In this document: piece by piece, positions 6,888 to 13,830 of the stretch
How positions within the stretch are numbered: position 1 is the first letter of the stretch
How the letters are laid out: each line of letters starts with the position of its first letter
Assembly: GCA_031360885.1 (NCBI GenBank)
Contig: JANMCC010000240.1
Location: 1-16,437, forward strand
Length of the DNA stretch: 16,437 nucleotides
Reading direction: 5' to 3'
DNA from: Schlegelella_A sp031360885
GTDB taxonomy: Bacteria > Pseudomonadota > Gammaproteobacteria > Burkholderiales > Burkholderiaceae_C
The notes under the pieces: model-generated
What the model was told of the DNA's origin: nothing
Seen by the model: the letters and a program-made list of their open reading frames with translations, nothing else
Databases searched by the model: none
Position numbers and translations under genes: made by a program

Positions 6888-8123
6888 TCACTCGCGCAGG
6901 AGATCGGCGAGCCTGAGCTGGTCGAAGCGCGCCTCCTTCCAGAACGGGCCGAGGTCCGGCGAGGGATCGAGCAGCAGGGCCGCGAGCAAGGGCTCGGCAA
7001 GCGTCTTCGCCGGATCGGCGAGCAGCACGTAGCGGGCCTCTCCAGACTCGTCGAGACGGCCCACCCAGTCGATGGCGACGAGGGTGTCGAGCAGCGGCTC
7101 GACCTGCAGCGGGTCGGTCGCGAGCGCGTGCGAGAGGCGCTCGCCGCTCAGTCCGTGCGCGCCCGTCTGCTCGGCCTGGTGCAGGGTGCGCAGCATCGCC
7201 AGCGCCAGGCGAAAGCGCGAGCCGGTGGTCGCCGGCCAGCGCTTCAGGCGCGTGCCCGCCACCGGCGCGTACGCCGCGAGCACCGCGCCGAGGAGAACGA
7301 GCACCCAGCTCAGGTAGATCCAGATCAGGAAGATCGGCACGGTCGCGAACGCGCCGTAGATCATGTTGTAGGTCGGAACGGTGCTGAAGTAGAGCGCGAG
7401 CAGGCGCTTCGCCCCGGCGATGCCGAAGGCCACGAACAGGCCGCCGATCAGGGCGTGGCGCCAGCGCACACGGGTGTTGGGAACGTAGTGGAAGAGCGCG
7501 CCCATGCCGAGGGCGATGGTCACGAACTCGAGCACCGCGATGACGACGCCGAAGCCCTGCGGCGCGATCTGCCCGTAGCCCCGCGCCACCGAGACCGCGT
7601 AGGACGTGGCGGTGAGGCTCACGCCGAGAAGCAGCGGCCCGAGCGTCAGCGCCGACCAGTAGAGGAGCACCCGCTGGGCGATCGGCCGGGGCCGCCGCAC
7701 CCGCCAGATGGCATTGAGCGCGCGGTCGATGGTCAGCATCAGCGCGATCGCGCTGATCAACAGCACGACCAGGCCGACCAGGCCGAGCCGGTTGGCGCGG
7801 GCCGAGAACTGGGTGATCGCACCGAGCACCGGCTTGGCGATGGTGTCGGGGAAGAGATTGGCAACGAAGTAGCGCTGCAGCGTCTCCTGCAGGGTGGAGA
7901 AGATCGGAAAGGCGCTGAACAGGGCAAGCATCACCGTCGCCAGCGGCACCAGCGAGATCACCGAGGTGAAGGTCAGGCTGCCCGCGGTCAGGGCGAGCCG
8001 GTCTTCGCGAAAGCGCTCGAACAGGGTCAGCGCCGTGCCCAGCCACGGCCAGGCCTGCAGGCGCTTGAGCACGCGCGCGACGACCGTCGTCGGGTCGATC
8101 GCGCGCACAGCCGGGGAGGTCAT
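6888..8123 (-). CDS. YihY/virulence factor BrkB family inner membrane protein
   Basis: This 411-residue integral membrane protein belongs to the YihY (formerly RNase BN/BrkB) family. Seen: a short cytosolic start, then RFREDRLALTAGSLTFTSVISLVPLATVMLALFSAFPIF (37-75), the hallmark first membrane segment with its polar Thr/Ser-rich face. LTIDRALNAIWRVRRPRPIAQR is a family signature, and YGAFATVPIFLIWIYLSWVLVLLGA lies near the end of the roughly six membrane spans. After about residue 300 comes a soluble tail of some 110 residues, common in betaproteobacterial members. The start is uncertain among ATGs at 8123, 8132 and 8135; 8123 is used, and no Shine-Dalgarno separates them. The family's molecular function is unknown; the old tRNA-processing claim belongs to another gene. 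It is divergent from a DUF2069 membrane protein only 19 bp away. Confidence 0.92.
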   Translation of the reverse strand: MTSPAVRAIDPTTVVARVLKRLQAWPWLGTALTLFERFREDRLALTAGSLTFTSVISLVPLATVMLALFSAFPIFSTLQETLQRYFVANLFPDTIAKPVLGAITQFSARANRLGLVGLVVLLISAIALMLTIDRALNAIWRVRRPRPIAQRVLLYWSALTLGPLLLGVSLTATSYAVSVARGYGQIAPQGFGVVIAVLEFVTIALGMGALFHYVPNTRVRWRHALIGGLFVAFGIAGAKRLLALYFSTVPTYNMIYGAFATVPIFLIWIYLSWVLVLLGAVLAAYAPVAGTRLKRWPATTGSRFRLALAMLRTLHQAEQTGAHGLSGERLSHALATDPLQVEPLLDTLVAIDWVGRLDESGEARYVLLADPAKTLAEPLLAALLLDPSPDLGPFWKEARFDQLRLADLLRE

Positions 8124-8142
8124 TGCTGGCATCATAAGGACG

Positions 8143-8520
8143 ATGACTCCGCATCCCGCACCGGCCGCTACGACCCTGTGGACGCGCGCCCTGGCGGTCT
8201 CGGCAACGCTCGCGCTGTTCCTGCTGTGCGTCCTCTGGGAGCTGTGGCTCGCGCCGACCGGGCGCGGCACCCTGGCGATCAAGGCGCTGCCGCTGCTGCT
8301 GCCGCTTGCGGGGCTCGCCCGGATGCGCCTCTACACCTACCGCTGGACGAGCCTGCTGGTCTGGCTCTACGTCGCCGAGGGTGCCGTGCGCGCCCCCACC
8401 GAGCGCGGCACCGGCGCCTGGCTCGCCGGCCTCGAAGTGGCGCTGGCGATGATCATCTTCGTCGCCTGCGCGGTACATATCCGGGCGCGGCTGCGTGGCG
8501 CCGCGACGGTGGAATCCTGA
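8143..8520 (+). CDS. DUF2069 family membrane protein
   Basis: This small inner membrane protein of 125 residues has about four hydrophobic segments: LAVSATLALFLLCVLWELWLAP, IKALPLLLPLAGLARMRLYTYRW, TSLLVWLYVAEGAVRAP and LEVALAMIIFVACAVHIRARL. The motif set W-E-x-W-L-x-P, K-x-L-P-L-L-L-P-L-x-G-L and R-x-Y-T-Y-R-W-x-S-L-L matches the DUF2069 family, whose function is unknown. The ATG at 8143 has AAGGA unusually close (2 bases) upstream, but is the only ATG that fits the family start. It is often found near YihY and WrbA genes in betaproteobacteria; here it diverges from YihY and its TGA overlaps the start of the next gene. Confidence 0.88.
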   Translation: MTPHPAPAATTLWTRALAVSATLALFLLCVLWELWLAPTGRGTLAIKALPLLLPLAGLARMRLYTYRWTSLLVWLYVAEGAVRAPTERGTGAWLAGLEVALAMIIFVACAVHIRARLRGAATVES

Positions 8521-9935
8521 ACGCGCTGCTCGAGCGGCTCCGCGGTGTCGTCGGCGCGGCCAACGTGCTCGCCGACGGCGACCTCTCGGCCTGGGAGGTC
8601 GACTGGCGCAAGCGCTTCCGCGGACGGGCGCTCGCCGTCGTGCGGCCGGGCTCGACCGCCGAGGTGGCGGCGGTGGTGCGGCTCTCGGCCGAGCACGGCA
8701 CGAGCATCGTCGCCCAAGGCGGCAACACCGGCCTGGTGGGCGGCTCGGGGCCCGACGCGAGCGGCACCCAGCTCGTGCTCAGCCTGGCGCGCCTCGACCG
8801 GGTTCGCGGCGTCGACGCGGCGAACATGACGATGACCGTCGAAGCCGGCTGCGTGCTGCAGCGCGCGCAGCAGGCGGCCGCCGACGCCGGGCTGCTGCTC
8901 GCGCTCAGCCTCGGCTCTGAAGGCACCTGCACGATCGGCGGCAACCTCGGCACCAACGCCGGCGGCACCCAGGTGCTGCGCTACGGCAACGCGCGCGAGC
9001 AGTGCCTGGGCCTCGAGGTGGTCACGGCTTCGGGCGACATCTGGCACGGCCTGTCCGGGCTGCGCAAGGACAACACCGGCTACGACCTGCGCGACCTGAT
9101 GATCGGCAGCGAAGGCACGCTCGGCATCATCACCGCGGCGACGATGAAGCTGCAGCCGCGGCCGGCGGCGCTGCTCACCGCGCTGGCCACCCTGCCGACG
9201 CTCGACGCGGCGGTGGCCCTGCTCTCCCTCGCCCACGCGATGCTCGGCCCCGGGCTCACCGGCTTCGAGGTGATGAACGCGTTCTCGCTCGACCTGGTTC
9301 GCAAGCGCTTCCCGGCACTGCGCCAGCCGCTGCCGCCGGCGCCGTGGACGGTGCTGATCGAGCAGTCCGACGCCGAGGGCGAAGCGCACGGCGCGACGGC
9401 GCTCGAGGCGCTGCTCGGCGCGGCGCTGGAACGCGGCCTGATCGAGGACACCGCGATCGCCACGAGCATCGAGCAGGCGAACGCGATGTGGCACCTGCGC
9501 GAGTCGATCACGCTCGCCCAGGCGGCAGAGGGGCCGAACATCAAGCACGACATCTCGCTGCCGGTCTCGGCGATCCGGGACTTCGTCGCCGCGACCGACG
9601 CGGCGCTGCAGAGCGCCCTGCCCGGGATCCGCCTGGTCAATTTCGGCCACCTCGGCGACGGCAACCTGCACTACAACGTGCAGTGCCCCGAGGGCGGCGA
9701 CGCCGGCGAATTCCTGCGCCACGAAAACGAGGTCAACGCCCTCGTCTACGCCGCCGTCAGCGCGCGCCAGGGTTCGATCTCGGCCGAGCACGGCATCGGC
9801 AGCCTGAAGCTCGAGGCGATGACGGAGCACAAGTCGCCGGTGGCGCTGGCGATGATGCGCGCGATCAAGGCGGCGCTCGACCCTTCGGGCGTGCTGAACC
9901 CGGGCCGCGTGCTTCCGCCGCCAGCCACGCCGTGA
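8517..9935 (+). CDS. FAD-binding D-2-hydroxyacid dehydrogenase-type oxidoreductase (apparent CTG start)
   Basis: This enzyme of the FAD_binding_4/FAD-oxidase_C class (D-lactate, D-2-hydroxyglutarate and glycolate dehydrogenase relatives) has 472 residues from the CTG at 8517. Seen: the PP-loop FAD domain with VVRPGSTAEVAAVVRLSAEHGTSIVAQGGNTGLVGGSGPD (41-80) and GSEGTCTIGGNLGTNAGGTQVLRYGNAREQCLGLEVV (133-169); DLMIGSEGTLGIIT (193-206); and a C-terminal substrate domain with FGHLGDGNLHYN (376-387) and SAEHGIGSLK (422-431). In those, His 378, His 385 and Glu 424 match the metal ligands known for D-2-hydroxyglutarate dehydrogenase. The first conventional start in frame is a GTG at 8565, which would lose 16 residues; the CTG overlaps the DUF2069 stop in CTGA and gives the usual family length. 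The exact 2-hydroxyacid is not determinable. Its 3' end overlaps the LysR gene by 71 bp. Confidence 0.92.
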   Translation: MNALLERLRGVVGAANVLADGDLSAWEVDWRKRFRGRALAVVRPGSTAEVAAVVRLSAEHGTSIVAQGGNTGLVGGSGPDASGTQLVLSLARLDRVRGVDAANMTMTVEAGCVLQRAQQAAADAGLLLALSLGSEGTCTIGGNLGTNAGGTQVLRYGNAREQCLGLEVVTASGDIWHGLSGLRKDNTGYDLRDLMIGSEGTLGIITAATMKLQPRPAALLTALATLPTLDAAVALLSLAHAMLGPGLTGFEVMNAFSLDLVRKRFPALRQPLPPAPWTVLIEQSDAEGEAHGATALEALLGAALERGLIEDTAIATSIEQANAMWHLRESITLAQAAEGPNIKHDISLPVSAIRDFVAATDAALQSALPGIRLVNFGHLGDGNLHYNVQCPEGGDAGEFLRHENEVNALVYAAVSARQGSISAEHGIGSLKLEAMTEHKSPVALAMMRAIKAALDPSGVLNPGRVLPPPATP

Positions 9936-10815
9936 AGGCCGCGACCTCGGGCCGCCGCCCGGCGCCGGTGGCAACCAGCATGCAATAGCCCTTCGGCGAG
10001 ACGACCGCGTCGGCGAACGGCGCGACCAGCTTCTTCGCCTTCAGCAGGCGGTCGATCAGCGGCACCCGGCCGAGCGCCACGCCCTGCCCCGCCACCGCCG
10101 CCTGGATCAGCTGGTCGTACGAGGAGAAGTGCAGCACCGCGGCCGGCTTGAGCTGGGTGAGCTGCATGGCGTGCAGCCACAGGCCCCAGTCCTGCAGGTG
10201 GTTGCCGCCGCCGTCGGGCTCCATGCGCAGGAGGGTCTGGCTCGCGAGGTCGGCAGGCAGCTTCAGCGAGACGCCGGCGGCGCGCAGCAGGCGCGGGCTG
10301 CACACCGGGGAGACGGTCTCGCCGAACAGCGGCACCGCCCCGGCCGGCAGGAGGTCGACCGATCGGTAGCGCACCGCCACGTCGACGCCGTCGCGCTCGA
10401 GATTGGCAAGGCTGTTGCCGGTGGAGATGCGGACGTCGACCTCGGGATGGGCGGCGACGAAGGACGTGAGCCGCGGAATGAGCCAGACCCCGGCGAAGCC
10501 GGCGGTAGTGCTGACGACCACCGGCCGGGTCTCGCCGCCCGCCTTCAAGGCCCGGGCGGCGCGGTCTATCGCCGTCAGGGCTTCGGTCGTCGCCTGCTGG
10601 AACATGCGGCCCTCCTCGGTCAGCACCAGCGCGCGATGGAGGCGGCGGAACAACGCCACGCCGAGCCGCTCTTCGAGCGCCTGGATCTGCCGGCTGACCG
10701 CCGACTGGGTGAGCGCGATCTCGTCGGCGGCGCGGGTGAAGCTCAGGTGGCGCGCCGCCGCCTCGAAGGCGACGAGCAGCTCGAGCGGCGGAACGTCGTA
10801 GGCGCGGCGGCTCAT
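9865..10815 (-). CDS. LysR-type transcriptional regulator, GcvA-like
   Basis: This 316-residue DNA-binding regulator has an N-terminal winged helix-turn-helix (about residues 9-68), PPLELLVAFEAAARHLSFTRAADEIALTQSAVSRQIQALEERLGVALFRRLHRALVLTEEG. The VPPLELLVAFEAAARHLSFTRAA opening is characteristic of the GcvA-like group. The rest is a periplasmic-binding-protein-like effector domain (about 85-300) with VVVSTTAGFAGVWLIPRLTSFVAAHPEVDVRIST and DVAVRYRSVD. The ATG at 10815 has AAGGG 6 bases upstream (10822-10826); an ATG at 10833 lacks one. It diverges from DUF2917, a frequent partner of such regulators in Burkholderiales, so DUF2917 and its own gene are likely targets. Its 3' end overlaps the convergent FAD enzyme gene by 71 bp. 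The effector molecule is unknown, and control of glycine cleavage should not be assumed. Confidence 0.92.
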   Translation of the reverse strand: MSRRAYDVPPLELLVAFEAAARHLSFTRAADEIALTQSAVSRQIQALEERLGVALFRRLHRALVLTEEGRMFQQATTEALTAIDRAARALKAGGETRPVVVSTTAGFAGVWLIPRLTSFVAAHPEVDVRISTGNSLANLERDGVDVAVRYRSVDLLPAGAVPLFGETVSPVCSPRLLRAAGVSLKLPADLASQTLLRMEPDGGGNHLQDWGLWLHAMQLTQLKPAAVLHFSSYDQLIQAAVAGQGVALGRVPLIDRLLKAKKLVAPFADAVVSPKGYCMLVATGAGRRPEVAAFTAWLAAEARGPGSARPKGRAPP

Positions 10816-10827
10816 CTCGAGCCCTTG

Positions 10828-10850
10828 ACGCATGCGCCATACGCATGCGT
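10828..10850. promoter_or_regulatory. Putative LysR operator: T-N11-A dyad within twin GCATGC palindromes
   Basis: ATGCG-CCATA-CGCAT at 10832-10846 is a perfect dyad with the T-N11-A spacing typical of LysR-family boxes. It sits between ACGCATGCG (10828-10836) and the full palindrome ACGCATGCGT (10841-10850). The GCATGC cores are 13 bp apart and lie just upstream of the LysR ribosome binding site, so binding there could repress the regulator's own gene. Confidence 0.5.
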
Positions 10851-10868
10851 GACATGATGGAATACCGC

Positions 10869-10897
10869 TTGAGAACGGTGCCGGCGAAGCGCAATAT
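10869..10897 (+). promoter_or_regulatory. Possible sigma-70 promoter for the DUF2917 gene
   Basis: TTGAGA (10869-10874) is followed after 17 bases by CAATAT (10892-10897), in one of the few AT-richer stretches here. It would give a leader of about 70 bases before the ATG at 10975. The -10 box is a poor match, so confidence is low. Confidence 0.3.
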
Positions 10898-10939
10898 TCC
10901 TCTCGTGGCCGCTGCCGATACCCAGGGCGGACGGTCGCG

Positions 10940-10949
10940 ATGCATGCAT
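10940..10949. repeat. ATGCATGCAT palindrome upstream of DUF2917
   Basis: This 10-bp perfect palindrome contains a third GCATGC core of the LysR/DUF2917 intergenic region and is followed by the related GCATTCATGC at 10951-10960. It lies in the likely untranslated leader, 25 bases before the ATG. Confidence 0.5.
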
Positions 10950-10963
10950 GGCATTCATGCTAC

Positions 10964-10968
10964 AGGAG
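10964..10968 (+). promoter_or_regulatory. Ribosome binding site deciding the DUF2917 start
   Basis: AGGAG lies 6 bases before the ATG at 10975. It favours that start over the upstream in-frame ATG at 10948, whose extra nine residues would include the ribosome binding site itself. Confidence 0.8.
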
Positions 10969-10974
10969 AACGAC

Positions 10975-11229
10975 ATGCGCAACGATCTGATGCTCGATTC
11001 CCGGACCCTCGCGAAGGGCCGCATTCGCCGCGTTCCTCACGCCCTCGGCCATCGCGTCGAATGCGTGACCGGCGTGCTCTGGATCACGCAGGACGGCGAT
11101 CCGCGCGACATCGTCCTCGAACCGGGCGGTACGTTCACCTTCGACATGCGCGGCGACGCGCTGATCAGCGCCCTCGACGACTCGCGCTTCCTGCTCCTCG
11201 AGACCTGCGTGCCCGCCACGGCGCACTGA
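10975..11229 (+). CDS. DUF2917 domain-containing protein
   Basis: This small soluble protein of 84 residues has a cupin-like beta-rich pattern: LDSRTLAKGRIRRVPHALGHRVECVTGVLWITQDGDPRDIVLEPGGTFTFDMRGDALISALDDSRFLL. The G-x-L-W-I-T-x-D-G-D-x-x-D-I-V-L-x-P-G motif is the hallmark of DUF2917, a family of unknown function common in Burkholderiales. It is transcribed away from a GcvA-like LysR gene with a 159-bp shared control region, so it is a likely target of that regulator. It ends 9 bp from the stop of the convergent NUDIX-DUF1178 gene, leaving no room for a separate terminator. Confidence 0.9.
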   Translation: MRNDLMLDSRTLAKGRIRRVPHALGHRVECVTGVLWITQDGDPRDIVLEPGGTFTFDMRGDALISALDDSRFLLLETCVPATAH

Positions 11230-11238
11230 GCCACGGGT

Positions 11239-11673
11239 TTACTGGATAGGGCCCTTCAGGGCATCGGGCAGGGGCAAGGCGACCACCTCGATGCCCTCTT
11301 CGCGCAGCGCCTCGGCGTCTTCGCTCGAGGCCCGGCCGCGGATGCCGCGTTCCTCGACCTCGCCGTAGTGGATGCGGCGCGCCTCTTCGGCGAAGCGGTC
11401 GCCGACGTCCTCGGTCGAATTCATCACCTGGCGCACCACGCGCAGCCATTGCGACTGCAGGGTCACCTGGGCGCCCTGCCCGGCCTCGGCCGCCGGGGCG
11501 CCATGGCGGCTGACGTTCAGCCGGGGTGCGCTCGGCAGGCGGCTGATCTCGATGCTGCCGCACAGCGGACAGGCGATGGCGTTGCCCGCCGCCTGGGCGT
11601 TGAAGTCGTCTTCGGAAGCGAACCAGCCCTCGAAGGCGTGGTCGCCGGCGCAGCGCAGATTCAGCACCTTCAT
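11239..11673 (-). other. DUF1178 module, possible separate gene
   Basis: The ATG at 11673 gives a complete 144-residue DUF1178 protein, the usual size of the free-standing family, whose function is unknown. Cys 8, Cys 35 and Cys 38 of this module might bind a metal. It shares the frame and stop of the upstream NUDIX module and lacks a visible Shine-Dalgarno, so it is listed as a module, not as an independent gene. Confidence 0.6.
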
Positions 11674-12294
11674 GCCGGCATTATCGGAGAAGCGCTCAGC
11701 CGGGCGCCGCTTGCACTCGAGCGGCCAGCGTCCGGCGCGCCAGTTGCGCAGCCAGAGCAGGCCGACCAGCGTCTTGGCGTCGGTGAGCGCGCCGCTCTGC
11801 GCGGCAGCCTCGAGCTCTTCGGCGCTTGCTTCGGCCACGTCGAGGAACTCGCCGGCGTCGAGGCGGCGCTCGCCTGCGGTGAGGCCGCGCGCGAACCAGA
11901 TCTCGATCGCCTCGGTGGCGTAGGCGATCGCGTTGTGGGTGACGCCGGCACGCGCCCACTCGGCGGCGCGGTAGCCGGTTTCCTCGAACAGCTCGCGCAC
12001 CGCGCAGGAGAGCGCCGGCTCACCCGCCTCGAGCTTTCCGGCCGGGAACTCGAGCAGGGCCTTGCCGATCGGGTGGCGCCACTGGCGCTCGACGACCAGC
12101 CGGTCGGGTTCGAGCATGGCGACGACCATCACCGCACCGGGATGGACGATGTATTCCCGGTGCGCTTCGTTGCCGTCGGGCAGGCGGACGCGGTCGCGGC
12201 GGACATCGAGCAGGCGGCCCTTCCAGATGGGCTCCGACAGGGTCGTCGTTTCGCGCAGGTGGCTGGTGTCGGCGCCGAGGTCTCGCAATCGCAT
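11239..12294 (-). CDS. NUDIX hydrolase (ADP-ribose pyrophosphatase-like) fused to DUF1178 protein
   Basis: One open frame of 351 residues from the ATG at 12294. Residues 1-192 are a NUDIX hydrolase of the ADP-ribose/nucleoside-diphosphate-sugar pyrophosphatase type: EYIVHPGAVMVVAML (48-61) and a complete NUDIX box, GKLEAGE...RELFEETGY at 86-108, whose glutamates bind the metal. Residues 193-207 (ECKRRPAERFSDNAG) are a linker with no stop. From Met 208 a full DUF1178 protein follows (MKVLNLRCAGDHAFEGWFASEDDF, then CPLCG, RLPSAPRLNV, DVGDRFAEEARRIHYGE, RGIRGRAS). These are normally two adjacent genes after nuoN in Burkholderiales. Either this is a genuine fusion, or the NUDIX stop codon was lost through substitution or an assembly indel; a TGA is present in another frame at the junction. 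No ribosome binding site precedes Met 208. It lies 29 bp after nuoN, so it is probably the tail of the nuo transcript. Confidence 0.8.
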   Translation of the reverse strand: MRLRDLGADTSHLRETTTLSEPIWKGRLLDVRRDRVRLPDGNEAHREYIVHPGAVMVVAMLEPDRLVVERQWRHPIGKALLEFPAGKLEAGEPALSCAVRELFEETGYRAAEWARAGVTHNAIAYATEAIEIWFARGLTAGERRLDAGEFLDVAEASAEELEAAAQSGALTDAKTLVGLLWLRNWRAGRWPLECKRRPAERFSDNAGMKVLNLRCAGDHAFEGWFASEDDFNAQAAGNAIACPLCGSIEISRLPSAPRLNVSRHGAPAAEAGQGAQVTLQSQWLRVVRQVMNSTEDVGDRFAEEARRIHYGEVEERGIRGRASSEDAEALREEGIEVVALPLPDALKGPIQ

Positions 12295-12323
12295 TTGGAG
12301 GTCGGCAGCGGCGCGCCAGGGCT

Positions 12324-13823
12324 TCAGGTGGCGAACATCTGCACGATGGCGTCGCGACAGAGCGCCATCAGGCCGCCGGGCAGGATGCCCAGCAGGAGGA
12401 TGGCGGCGCCGTTCAGCGACAGCATGATCCGCGCGTCGGGGCCGCCGGCGAGCGGATGGAGGTCGACCGGCTCCTCGAAGTACATCACCTTGACGACGCG
12501 CAGGTAGTAGAACGCGCCGAGCAGCGAGAGCACGACGGCGACCACCGCCAGCCAGATGAAGCCGGGCACGTTGGTCGAGACCAGCGCCTGCAGCACGGCG
12601 AGCTTGGCGTAGAAGCCGACCGTCGGCGGAATGCCGGCGAGCGAGAACATGAGCACCGCCATGACGCCGGCGAACCACGGGCTCCGCTTCGCCAGCCCCC
12701 TGAAGTCGTCTATCAGCTCGGCCTCGTGGCCGGCGCGCGACAGCAGCATGATCATGCCGAAGGTGCCGAGCGAGGTGAGAACGTCGACGATGACGTAGAA
12801 CATCGCCGAGCTGTAGGCGTTGCTCGCCGAAACCGTGTTGCTGCTGACCACGCCCGGGCACAGGCCGAGCAGCATGAAGCCGATCTGGGCGATGGTGGAG
12901 TACGCGAGCATCCGCTTGATGTTGCCCTGCGCGATCGCCGCCAGGTTGCCGAGCAGCATCGAGCCGACCGAGAGCAGCACCAGCATCTGCTGCCAGTCGA
13001 CCGCCAGGCCGAGCATTCCCTCGACCAGGAGGCGGATCGTGATCGCGAACGCCGCCAGCTTGGGCGCACCGCCGACCATCAACGTGATCGCCGTCGGCGC
13101 GCCCTGGTATACGTCGGGCACCCACATGTGGAACGGCACGGCGCCGAGCTTGAACGCCAGCCCGGCGACGACGAAGACCGTGCCGAGGATCAGCACCGAC
13201 TTGTTGATCTGGCCGGTGCCGATCGCCTTGAACACCTCGCTGATCTCGAGCGAGCCGGTGGCGCCGTACATCATCGACAGGCCGTAGAGCAGGAAGCCGC
13301 TGGCCAGCGCGCCGAGCACGAAGTACTTCATCGCCGCCTCGGTGGCGGAGACGCTGTCGCGCCGCATCGCGACCAGCGCGTAGAGGCTCAGCGACATCAG
13401 CTCGAGGCCGAGGTAGACGACCAGGAAGTTGTTGGCGGCCAGCATCACGAGGATGCCGAGCAGCGAGAACATCGAGAGGGAGAACAGCTCGCCCTTGAGC
13501 ATCTCGCGCTCGGCGGCGTAGGGCCGCGCGTAGACCAGGGTGACCATCATCGCCAGGGTGGCGAACACGCCGAGCAGGTGGCCCATCGGGTCGGAGACCA
13601 CCATCCGCTGCATCGCGTAGAGGGTGGCTGTGTTGGGGCCGTCGCCGTTGCTGAAGCCGTTGGCGAAATACCAGAGCTGCAGCAGGGCGACGACGAACAG
13701 CGACCCCTGCGCCAGGCAGTAGGTGACCAGGCGGTTCGGATCCTTGACCCAGAGGTCGACGAGCGCCACCAGGCAGGCCGCGGCGAGCAGCAGGATTTCG
13801 GGAGAGACGGCTTGCCAGTTCAT
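12324..13823 (-). CDS. nuoN: NADH-quinone oxidoreductase subunit N
   Basis: This is one of three antiporter-like, proton-translocating subunits in the membrane arm of respiratory complex I. It has 499 residues and about 14 membrane helices. Seen: LGLELMSLSLYALVAMRRDS with the conserved membrane Glu 141; GLAFKLGAVPFHMWVPDVYQGAPTAITLMVGGAPK with Lys 225 in the broken-helix region; GNIKRMLAYSTIAQIGFMLLG; and FSLAGIPPTVGFYAKL. The ATG at 13823 begins MNWQAVSPEI, 7 bp after the nuoM stop; an upstream TTG would overlap that stop and is less likely. It is the last complex I gene of the operon and is followed closely by the NUDIX-DUF1178 gene. Nothing in it looks truncated. Confidence 0.97.
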   Translation of the reverse strand: MNWQAVSPEILLLAAACLVALVDLWVKDPNRLVTYCLAQGSLFVVALLQLWYFANGFSNGDGPNTATLYAMQRMVVSDPMGHLLGVFATLAMMVTLVYARPYAAEREMLKGELFSLSMFSLLGILVMLAANNFLVVYLGLELMSLSLYALVAMRRDSVSATEAAMKYFVLGALASGFLLYGLSMMYGATGSLEISEVFKAIGTGQINKSVLILGTVFVVAGLAFKLGAVPFHMWVPDVYQGAPTAITLMVGGAPKLAAFAITIRLLVEGMLGLAVDWQQMLVLLSVGSMLLGNLAAIAQGNIKRMLAYSTIAQIGFMLLGLCPGVVSSNTVSASNAYSSAMFYVIVDVLTSLGTFGMIMLLSRAGHEAELIDDFRGLAKRSPWFAGVMAVLMFSLAGIPPTVGFYAKLAVLQALVSTNVPGFIWLAVVAVVLSLLGAFYYLRVVKVMYFEEPVDLHPLAGGPDARIMLSLNGAAILLLGILPGGLMALCRDAIVQMFAT

Positions 13824-13830
13824 GGTCGGG

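Noticed and set aside
5964..8516. Very long plus-strand open frame (over 850 codons) leading into the FAD oxidoreductase
   Set aside because: It is antisense to the thioesterase and YihY genes, its translation is Arg/Gly/Ala/Glu-rich without any domain, and it is a by-product of high-GC third positions. Only the part from 8517 on is a real protein.
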